A stretch of 31,408 nucleotides of DNA from JAWXBM01 sp964602895 (lineage in GTDB: Bacteria; Pseudomonadota; Gammaproteobacteria; Xanthomonadales; SZUA-36): NCBI GenBank assembly GCA_964602895.1, contig CAZRTG010000017.1:1-31408 (forward strand), given 5' to 3'. A program made the translations under genes and the position numbers. Below the pieces are notes generated by a model. It made no database searches, had not been told where the DNA came from, and was given only the letters and a program-made list of their open reading frames with translations. Numbering within the stretch: the stretch's first letter is position 1; the number at the start of each line of letters is the position of its first letter. Shown piece by piece: positions 1 through 6,048 of this stretch.

Positions 1-958
1 GTGCTGTTGCAATAATGGTTAGTGAGCCACCCTCGGTCACGTTACGCGCTGCGCCAAAGAATCGTTTGGGACGCTGCAGGGCGTTGGCATCAACACCGCC
101 GGTCAGTACTTTGCCGGAAGAGGGCGCAACGGTGTTGTACGCACGTGCCAGACGCGTAATGGAATCAAGCAGAATGACAACATCCATCTTGTGTTCCACC
201 AGACGTTTGGCACGTTCGATAACCATTTCGGCAACCTGTACATGCCTGGATGCGGGTTCGTCAAAGGTGCTGGAAATCACCTCTGCATCAACAGAGCGTT
301 GCATTTCGGTTACTTCTTCAGGCCGTTCATCAATCAACAGAATGATCATTTTACAGTCTGGATTGTTGGCGCGAATGCTGGTGGCAATATTCTGCAGCAT
401 GATGGTTTTACCCGCTTTGGGTGGAGAGACCACCAGGCCTCGCTGGCCTTTACCTATGGGTGCAACCAGATCGATGATTCTTGCTGTGATGTCTTCAGTG
501 CTGCCATTTCCACGCTCCAGACGCAATTGTTCGCGCGGAAATTCAGCGGTCAGGTTTTCAAACAGAATTTTCTGTTTGGCAGCATCGGGTGATTCGTAAT
601 TGAGTTCCTGTACCTTGAGCAGCGCAAAGTATCTCTCGCTGTCTTTGGGTGGCCTGATTTTGCCGGTCAGCATGTCGCCGGTGCGTAGAGAGAATCGTCT
701 TATCTGACTGGGTGATACATAAATATCGTCCGGGCCAGCCAGGTAGGAACTGTCCGCTGAGCGCAGGAAACCAAAGCCATCCTGTAAAATTTCCAGAACA
801 CCATCGCCGAAAATGGCTTCGCCGTGCTTGGCATGAGCTTTGAGGATGGAAAAAATAACGTCTTGCCGGCGTTGACGGGCTACGCCTTCCAGACCCATTT
901 CGTTGGCAATTTCCAGTAATTCGGAAACCGATTTTTGTTTGAGTTCAGTCAGATTCAT
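1..958 (-). CDS. rho: Transcription termination factor Rho (C-terminus cut by window edge)
   Basis: Hexameric RNA-dependent ATPase that releases transcripts at Rho-dependent terminators in the cytoplasm. The reading frame starts at ATG 958 (MNLTELKQKSV) and is open to base 1, giving 319 codons; E. coli Rho has 419, so about 100 C-terminal residues lie outside. The N-terminal RNA-binding part contains GKIRPPKDSERYFALLKV. The Walker A motif PPKAGKT has its lysine at residue 184, the same number as in E. coli. Further on come LLIDERPEEVTEM (Walker-type catalytic region) and LLDSITRLARAYN. No clear Shine-Dalgarno precedes the ATG. trxA lies upstream on the same strand, the classical trxA-rho order, with a 397-bp leader between them. 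Identification is secure; only completeness is limited by the edge. Confidence 0.97.
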   Translation of the reverse strand, partial: MNLTELKQKSVSELLEIANEMGLEGVARQRRQDVIFSILKAHAKHGEAIFGDGVLEILQDGFGFLRSADSSYLAGPDDIYVSPSQIRRFSLRTGDMLTGKIRPPKDSERYFALLKVQELNYESPDAAKQKILFENLTAEFPREQLRLERGNGSTEDITARIIDLVAPIGKGQRGLVVSPPKAGKTIMLQNIATSIRANNPDCKMIILLIDERPEEVTEMQRSVDAEVISSTFDEPASRHVQVAEMVIERAKRLVEHKMDVVILLDSITRLARAYNTVAPSSGKVLTGGVDANALQRPKRFFGAARNVTEGGSLTIIATA

Positions 959-1355
959 GGATTCAGTTCAGTTAGAGAGTCTTTCGGGTCAAGGGGAGGT
1001 CAGGTTCTTTTCAGTCGGGTCGGTGAGACCCGGAATATCTTTGATAAACGTGAGTGCCTGTAGCGATCAAGGGCTTACAGGAAGGTTTAATTATTCAAAA
1101 TCGCTTTGGCCAGGAAACAATCCGGACCCAATGAGTACTTCTATCTTGTAATTATGAAAATCAAGGATGCTTTGGCGCCGTGTGGAATTACGGGCTTGGA
1201 TGACCATAAGCTAACACGATAGCGCTGCATCGTCCAGTCATCTGTTATTACGGTGCCTGAATTTGATTCCGGAATACCATGACAACAATTCAGCCAACAA
1301 CAAATTATGTGCTCGAATCAACTCCTGCTGTACAGGAGTCGCCCGTACGACTGAT
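959..1355 (-). promoter_or_regulatory. trxA-rho intergenic region / rho leader with stem-loops
   Basis: This 397-bp gap holds no convincing gene. Read on the minus strand it contains two short inverted repeats close to rho: a 6-bp stem with a 5-nt loop (GGGTC...GACCC core, 1016-1032) and CCTGTA...TACAGG (1057-1081). A third repeat just after trxA is described separately. No strong sigma70 promoter could be picked by eye. E. coli rho is autoregulated by attenuation in its leader, so a long structured leader fits that pattern, but the functional assignment is inference. Confidence 0.35.
1319..1341 (-). terminator. Stem-loop downstream of trxA, possible weak terminator or attenuator
   Basis: ACTCCTG and CAGGAGT form a perfect 7-bp stem around a 5-nt loop. 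It can be extended to 9 pairs with one G-U. It lies 15 bp past the trxA stop. There is no proper T-run on the minus strand (TTGATTC follows), so readthrough into rho is likely and the call is tentative. Confidence 0.4.
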
Positions 1356-1682
1356 TCAGACTACTTCGTCCAGAAATGCCTTTAACTGGCCCTTGGTTAG
1401 CGCACCCACTTTGGTGGCCTGTACCTTGCCATCCTTGAACACCATTAAGGTCGGAATGCCACGAATGCTGTATTGCTGAGGTGTTGCCGTGTTGGAATCG
1501 ATATCCATCTTGGCCACTTTCAGCCGGCCCTTGTATTCGCTGGCGATTTCTTCAAGAATTGGGGCTATCATCTTGCATGGGCCGCACCACTCAGCCCAAT
1601 AATCGACCAAAACGGGGCCGTCAGAGCCGAGTACTTCCTGCTCAAAACTGCCGTCAGTCACGTGTGTAATATGTTCGCTCAT
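1356..1682 (-). CDS. trxA: Thioredoxin 1
   Basis: A 108-residue cytoplasmic dithiol-disulfide oxidoreductase that reduces ribonucleotide reductase, methionine sulfoxide reductase and other substrates. The active site WCGPCK has its cysteines at residues 33 and 36. The buried aspartate is at 27 (VDYWAEW), and the cis-proline segment RGIPTLMVF is present. The length matches the family (E. coli 109 aa). The start is placed at ATG 1682 because GGAG lies 7 bp upstream; the in-frame ATG two codons earlier would be only one base from that site, and longer versions add unrelated residues. It is divergent from rhlB and upstream of rho, as in E. coli. Confidence 0.97.
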   Translation of the reverse strand: MSEHITHVTDGSFEQEVLGSDGPVLVDYWAEWCGPCKMIAPILEEIASEYKGRLKVAKMDIDSNTATPQQYSIRGIPTLMVFKDGKVQATKVGALTKGQLKAFLDEVV

Positions 1683-1934
1683 TATCATTCTCCAATTACG
1701 CATGCGCCCACGCCACTGGTGCGTAGCGGGTAGCGCGGTTAATATGGTTTCTTTCGTGGCCCTAAATCGCGATCCGCACAACCGGATAAGGACGTTTTGG
1801 AAGACAGGGCATTCATTTCACCCGAACCGCCTAACGATATCAAGGCTCCTGCTTGATTTTTCAAGCCCGGCAATCACTTTGCCACCCACCAGAAGGCCCG
1901 GTCCGGGCCTGATGGATTACGAGTTACAAAATAC
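1683..1934. promoter_or_regulatory. Divergent trxA/rhlB promoter region with two hairpins in the rhlB leader
   Basis: This 252-bp region must carry promoters for both genes; none is strong by eye. Two perfect hairpins lie just upstream of rhlB: GCTTGA-TTTT-TCAAGC (1851-1866), and AGGCCCG-GTC-CGGGCCT (1894-1910), which ends 24 bp before the start codon. They could affect rhlB translation or mRNA stability; this is inference. Confidence 0.4.
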
Positions 1935-3233
1935 ATGAAAACTACTGATAGCAAGAATCCCCTCAGTGATATGACCTTTGACAGCCTCGGTCTGGCGCCT
2001 CCGGTCATGCAAGGTCTGCAAAAAGCGGGTTTTACACATTGTACCCCGATTCAGGCCCTGACCCTGCCCATTGCACTGAAAGGTAAAGATGTGGCGGGAC
2101 AGGCCCAGACAGGAACCGGAAAAACGGCTGCATTTCTTTTGGTCATCCTGGAAAAACTGTTACAAAGCGATGCGGGTCCCGAGCCCCATCAACCTCGGGC
2201 GCTGATTTTGGCACCAACCCGTGAACTGGCGTTACAGATTCACAAAGACGCAGTACTTCTGAGCGGAAATTCCGGGCTCAAATTGGGACTGGCTTACGGT
2301 GGCGTGGATTACGAAAAGCAACGGCAACAGCTGTTGTCGGGTGTAGATATTCTTATTGGTACCCCGGGCAGGATTATTGACTACTTCAAACAGAAGGTAT
2401 TCAACCTGAACCAGATTGAAATCATGGTGCTTGACGAAGCGGATCGGATGTTTGATCTTGGATTTATCAAGGATATTCGTTACGTGCTTCGGCGTTTGCC
2501 TGAGCGAGATCAGCGTCAATGCATGTTGTTCTCTGCCACTTTGGGCCAACGCGTTCTGGAACTGGCTTACGAGCATATGAATGAGCCGGAATTGCTCAAG
2601 GCAGAGGCCGAGCAAGTCACAGCAGAAAATGTAAAGCAATCGGTTTATTATCCGGCAAATGAGGAAAAACTGTCTTTGTTGGCTGGAATTTTACGTAAAT
2701 TCAATAGTGGCAGGGTTATCGTATTTGCCAATACACGGGTTGCAACCGATAAAATCGAACGCACGCTGAACGCGAACGGTTTTCATGCAGCAGCTATTTC
2801 CGGCAGCGTGCCGCAGAAAAAGCGCCAGAGTTTGCTGAAAAGGTTTCACGATGGAGAAATTCCCATTCTGGTTGCCACCGATGTAGCCGCCCGTGGCCTG
2901 CATATTCCGGATGTCACTCACGTCATCAATTTTGATTTGCCACAAGACGCACCCGATTATGTACACCGGATTGGCAGAACGGCACGCCTGGGAGCGAAAG
3001 GTGAGGCGATCAGCTTTGCTTGCGAAAACTATGCGTTTCATTTGCCTGAGATTGAGGATTACATCGGTTACCCGATTACCGTTGATAATCCCGAAAAAGG
3101 CATGCTGCCGGACCTCACCCGCCCACCACCTGCACCCCGGAAGGCCCGGCTGCAGAAGAAGCAGGGCAGTGGTAGCAGTCACCGACGCAGAGGCGGCAAG
3201 CCAGGTGGAAGTAGCAGTACCAGGAGGGGGTAG
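1935..3233 (+). CDS. rhlB: DEAD-box ATP-dependent RNA helicase RhlB
   Basis: A 432-residue helicase that unwinds structured RNA and in E. coli works in the RNA degradosome. Motifs in order: Q motif (GFTHCTPIQ, about 32-40), motif I AQTGTGKT (57-64), APTRELALQIH, DEAD at 167-170 followed by RMFDLGFIKDIR, SAT at 200-202, VATDVAARGLHIP, and HRIGRTAR at 344-351. The segments LGLAYGGVDYEKQ and GVDILIGTPGRIIDY are RhlB-like rather than RhlE- or DeaD-like, and the divergent trxA supports this. The C-terminal 50 residues are proline-, arginine- and glycine-rich, as expected for an RNA-binding tail. The ribosome binding site is weak. ftsE follows after 11 bp, so the two may share a transcript. Confidence 0.93.
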   Translation: MKTTDSKNPLSDMTFDSLGLAPPVMQGLQKAGFTHCTPIQALTLPIALKGKDVAGQAQTGTGKTAAFLLVILEKLLQSDAGPEPHQPRALILAPTRELALQIHKDAVLLSGNSGLKLGLAYGGVDYEKQRQQLLSGVDILIGTPGRIIDYFKQKVFNLNQIEIMVLDEADRMFDLGFIKDIRYVLRRLPERDQRQCMLFSATLGQRVLELAYEHMNEPELLKAEAEQVTAENVKQSVYYPANEEKLSLLAGILRKFNSGRVIVFANTRVATDKIERTLNANGFHAAAISGSVPQKKRQSLLKRFHDGEIPILVATDVAARGLHIPDVTHVINFDLPQDAPDYVHRIGRTARLGAKGEAISFACENYAFHLPEIEDYIGYPITVDNPEKGMLPDLTRPPPAPRKARLQKKQGSGSSHRRRGGKPGGSSSTRRG

Positions 3234-3244
3234 TCTGCTGAACA

Positions 3245-3937
3245 ATGATCCAGTTCGAGCATGTAAGCAAGAGATACGCTGAGGGCATCTATGCATTGAG
3301 GGACGTCAGTTTTTCTCTGGCGGCTGGTGAAATGGTTTTTCTTACCGGTCACTCCGGCGCAGGCAAAAGTACGCTGTTGCGCCTGGTTTTAATGCTTGAG
3401 CAGGCTACCCGGGGCCAGGTGGTTGTCAATGGCTCCAACCTGAGCACCTTGTCAATGCGCGCCTCACCCTTGGTGAGGCAATCCATGGGAATGATCTTCC
3501 AGGATCATAAATTGCTCAAAAACAAGTCTGTTTTTGATAACGTAGCCTTGCCTCTGCTGATTGCCGGTTTACGTTATGCGGAAATTCGCAAGCGCGTCAG
3601 GGCAGCGCTGGACAAGGTTGGCTTGTTGCATCGTGAAAAATCCTGGCCCATGACCCTTTCTGGCGGTGAACAGCAAAGGGTTGGCATCGCAAGAGCAATT
3701 GTTTCCATGCCAACCATACTGCTGGCAGATGAACCTACCGGCAATCTGGATCCGGAGCTTTCGGCAGAACTCTTCAACCTGTTCAGACAGCTCAATCAGC
3801 AGGGCGTAACGGTTCTGATTGCAAGCCATGACCTGTCACTGATCAGACGTATGGGCAAGCGTGTGCTGATACTGGCCAAAGGTGGCTTGATCGATGATAT
3901 TCCTGCAGACCCAGCGTCCGAGGGTTTCTACTCATGA
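3245..3937 (+). CDS. ftsE: Cell division ATP-binding protein FtsE
   Basis: A 230-residue cytoplasmic ABC ATPase that pairs with FtsX at the division ring. It drives conformational signalling across the inner membrane to EnvC and the amidases. Walker A is GHSGAGKST (35-43), the Q-loop FQD is near 85-87, the signature LSGGEQQR is 138-145, Walker B ILLADEPTGNLD is 158-169, and the H-loop histidine is at 195 (ASHDLS). Length is close to E. coli FtsE (222 aa). The TGA stop overlaps the ftsX ATG as ATGA, implying translational coupling. Unlike E. coli, ftsY is not directly upstream; rhlB is. Confidence 0.96.
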   Translation: MIQFEHVSKRYAEGIYALRDVSFSLAAGEMVFLTGHSGAGKSTLLRLVLMLEQATRGQVVVNGSNLSTLSMRASPLVRQSMGMIFQDHKLLKNKSVFDNVALPLLIAGLRYAEIRKRVRAALDKVGLLHREKSWPMTLSGGEQQRVGIARAIVSMPTILLADEPTGNLDPELSAELFNLFRQLNQQGVTVLIASHDLSLIRRMGKRVLILAKGGLIDDIPADPASEGFYS

Positions 3938-4896
3938 AATCTCCGGGATTGAAAAAGCGTTTGCGCTCGTGGGGACGGCGTCAGCTTTACAGTTTTTTCT
4001 CCAGCCTGGGTACCTTGCTCAGCCACCGATTTGGCACCTTGATGACCGTTGTGGTGCTGGGTATCGCCATGGTATTGCCTATCGGATTATTGCTCACTTT
4101 GGAGAATATTCGTCATATCGACCTGCAGCAGGAAAAATGGGGCACGCTGACAGTATTCATGCAGCCCACGGCCACGGCAGATCAGGTGCATGAGCTGGAA
4201 GACTTGCTTCAGCAGCAAGCCGTTGCCCGGATCAATGCCATTTCCCCACAACAAGGCATGTTGGAGTTTCGCGAAGCCTCCGGCTTTGGTAAAGCGCTCG
4301 ATGTATTGGAAAGTAATCCGTTACCCTGGATTATTGAGGTGGAACCACAGTGGATTGAGGGTCAATCCCTGGATGAGCAAGCGGCTTCTTTGACTTCATG
4401 GCTGGAAGCACAGGATCAGGTGGAGTCGGTAGTGGTGGACTCCAAATGGCTGCAACGCCTGGCAGGTCTGATACGCCTTGGAGATGCTTTCGTCAGCGTG
4501 CTGGGCTTTATGTTCTCATTGGCCGTATTGGTTGTGATCGCCAACACCATCCGGCTTGATGTAGGCAACCGCGCTGAAGAGATTGAAATTCTCAGCCTGG
4601 TGGGGGCCGGCCCGGGCTTTATACGTCTGCCGTTTCTTTATTCAGGTTTTTGGTACGGGGTATTGGGTGCCTTTTTTGCACTGCTGTTACTGGAGTTGAG
4701 CCTGGTCTATCTTCGTGCACCGTTGGCCAGTTTGATGGATGCGTATGGCAACAGTTTCAGCCTTTCCGGGTTGACCATACCGCAGGTTTTATTGATGTTT
4801 CTGACGGGTGGGGCCTTGGGATGGCTGGGCGCCTGGATTGCCGTTCAGCGATATTTACGACAATTAAACCGGGAAGGCCTTTTTAACCGGATCTAG
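3934..4896 (+). CDS. ftsX: Cell division protein FtsX, permease-like
   Basis: A 320-residue inner-membrane protein, partner of FtsE. A basic, hydrophilic N-terminus is followed by TM1 (about 35-56, TVVVLGIAMVLPIGLLLTL). A periplasmic domain of roughly 125 residues follows; in E. coli this part binds EnvC. Three more membrane segments lie at about 183-205, 236-262 and 284-305. The segment NTIRLDVGNRAEEIEILSLVG between TM2 and TM3 is characteristic of FtsX. The start codon overlaps the ftsE stop. The TAG stop lies inside an 11-bp inverted repeat described separately. The EnvC gene is about 24 kb away in this same window. Confidence 0.95.
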   Translation: MKSPGLKKRLRSWGRRQLYSFFSSLGTLLSHRFGTLMTVVVLGIAMVLPIGLLLTLENIRHIDLQQEKWGTLTVFMQPTATADQVHELEDLLQQQAVARINAISPQQGMLEFREASGFGKALDVLESNPLPWIIEVEPQWIEGQSLDEQAASLTSWLEAQDQVESVVVDSKWLQRLAGLIRLGDAFVSVLGFMFSLAVLVVIANTIRLDVGNRAEEIEILSLVGAGPGFIRLPFLYSGFWYGVLGAFFALLLLELSLVYLRAPLASLMDAYGNSFSLSGLTIPQVLLMFLTGGALGWLGAWIAVQRYLRQLNREGLFNRI

Positions 4897-4923
4897 TGGC
4901 CTGTAACAGGCCACTAGTGGCCT
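4893..4923 (+). repeat. Perfect 11-bp inverted repeat at the ftsX stop codon with an overlapping third arm
   Basis: CTAGTGGCCTG (4893-4903), loop TAA and CAGGCCACTAG (4907-4917) form a perfect hairpin covering the ftsX stop codon. A second copy of CTAGTGGCCT (4914-4923) overlaps the right arm, so the middle arm could pair with either flank. No T-run follows, so this is not a classical intrinsic terminator. It may be a transcript-end stabiliser or protein site. Confidence 0.7.
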
Positions 4924-4965
4924 ATTCCCGGCATGACTATCTCAGCCTGAAGAGGAACATTTCGC

Positions 4966-5043
4966 ATGAAAAAATGTCTTATTTGGCAGGAGAAACCCAA
5001 AATCCGGATTTTTACGGGAATTGCCTGGAAAATGGCCTTTTAA
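4966..5043 (+). CDS. Possible 25-aa small protein upstream of rpoH
   Basis: ATG 4966 is preceded by AGAGGA with 9-nt spacing. It opens a short frame beginning MKKCLIWQEKP and ending at TAA 5041-5043. The peptide is basic with aromatic residues and has no recognisable domain. It could be a leader peptide or chance; apart from a plausible initiation site there is no independent support. Confidence 0.25.
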   Translation: MKKCLIWQEKPKIRIFTGIAWKMAF

Positions 5044-5066
5044 CACGATTTTTGGCCTGGCGGGTT

Positions 5067-5114
5067 TTTAAAATTATGGCTTGCTGTGATACTATTGCCA
5101 GCTGCCTTAGGAGG
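5067..5114 (+). promoter_or_regulatory. Putative rpoH promoter (extended -10) and strong Shine-Dalgarno
   Basis: TGTGATACTAT at 5085-5095 contains a -10 hexamer TACTAT (5090-5095) with an extended TGA element directly before it. The -35 (TTTAAA, 5067-5072, 17-bp spacing) is poor, as is common with extended -10 promoters. Transcription would begin near 5102, giving a leader of under 20 nt that carries AGGAGG (5109-5114), 4 nt before the ATG. Confidence 0.5.
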
Positions 5115-5118
5115 AATA

Positions 5119-5982
5119 ATGAGCACAGTATTGGTACCCAGTCATTTAATGGTCCCCGCCGGGACCGGCAGCCTTGACGCCTACATTCAGGAGGTCAACA
5201 AGGTTCCTATCCTGACTCTGGAAGAAGAGCAGGATCTGGCGCGAAGCTATCTTGAGAAAGAAGACCTTGAGGCAGCACGACGCATGGTGTTGGCGCATTT
5301 GCGTTTCGTCGTGCATGTAGCCAAAGGTTATACCGGATACGGGCTTGCGCTCGGTGACCTGATTCAGGAAGGCAATATTGGCTTGATGAAAGCGGTTAAG
5401 CGCTTTGATCCGGACCACGGTGTACGCCTGGTTTCTTTCGCCGTTCACTGGATACGCGCAGAAATGCACGAATTCATTTTACGCAATTGGCGTATTGTCA
5501 AAGTGGCTACCACCAAGGCCCAACGCAAGTTGTTTTTCAATCTGCGTAAATCCAAAAAGCGGCTTGGCTGGTTGAGCAGCGAAGAAGTCAAAAATGTCGC
5601 TAAGGACCTCGGTGTAAAACCGGAAGTCGTGCTGGAAATGGAATCGCGCTTGTCCGGCCAGGATATTGGCTTTGATCTGTCGTCTGATAATGATGACGAA
5701 AGCTCCTATGTTGCTCCAGTAGCCTTTTTGGAAAGCGACTTGCAGGATCCGCATTCAGAAGCGGAGACTGATGATTATCGTGATCACAACGATACGCTTT
5801 TGTACGCAGGCCTGGATGAGCTGGATGATCGTAGCCGTGACATTATCCAGTGCCGCTGGTTGCGGGAAGACAATAAGTCAACCCTGCAGGAGTTGGCGGA
5901 TCGATACGGTGTTTCGGCAGAGCGTATCCGGCAGTTGGAAGCGAATGCTTTGAAGAAGATGAGGGCGACCATTACCGCCTGA
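5119..5982 (+). CDS. rpoH: RNA polymerase heat-shock sigma factor RpoH (sigma-32)
   Basis: A 287-residue alternative sigma factor directing heat-shock gene transcription (E. coli 284 aa). Region 2 is shown by GDLIQEGNIGLMKAVKRFDP and VSFAVHWIRAEMHEFILRNW. The RpoH box QRKLFFNLR, specific to this family and important for core binding and stability control, is at 135-143. The C-terminal helix-turn-helix of region 4 is ELADRYGVSAERIRQLE. The start is ATG 5119, preceded by AGGAGG. An in-frame ATG 33 bp upstream lies inside the putative -10 element and is rejected. Its position after ftsEX is conserved with E. coli. A perfect terminator follows. Confidence 0.97.
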   Translation: MSTVLVPSHLMVPAGTGSLDAYIQEVNKVPILTLEEEQDLARSYLEKEDLEAARRMVLAHLRFVVHVAKGYTGYGLALGDLIQEGNIGLMKAVKRFDPDHGVRLVSFAVHWIRAEMHEFILRNWRIVKVATTKAQRKLFFNLRKSKKRLGWLSSEEVKNVAKDLGVKPEVVLEMESRLSGQDIGFDLSSDNDDESSYVAPVAFLESDLQDPHSEAETDDYRDHNDTLLYAGLDELDDRSRDIIQCRWLREDNKSTLQELADRYGVSAERIRQLEANALKKMRATITA

Positions 5983-6005
5983 TTCCGCTGCCAAAGAAAT
6001 GTTAT

Positions 6006-6037
6006 AACGGCCTCCACAGCGGAGGCCGTTTTATTTT
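6006..6037 (+). terminator. Rho-independent terminator of rpoH
   Basis: AACGGCCTCC and GGAGGCCGTT form a perfect 10-bp stem around ACAGC, followed by TTATTTT. It starts 24 bp after the rpoH stop and just before the ribosome binding site of the next gene. Confidence 0.93.
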
Positions 6038-6048
6038 GGGAGAGAAAC

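Noticed and set aside
1702..1938. A 78-codon plus-strand frame ending ATGA-style at the rhlB start
   Set aside because: The stop overlap with the rhlB ATG looks like coupling, but there is no ribosome binding site, the product is low-complexity and basic, and the frame overlaps the trxA start and the hairpins.
4896..5177. A 93-codon plus-strand frame spanning the ftsX-rpoH gap
   Set aside because: It runs into rpoH out of frame, contains the putative rpoH promoter, and resembles no known protein.
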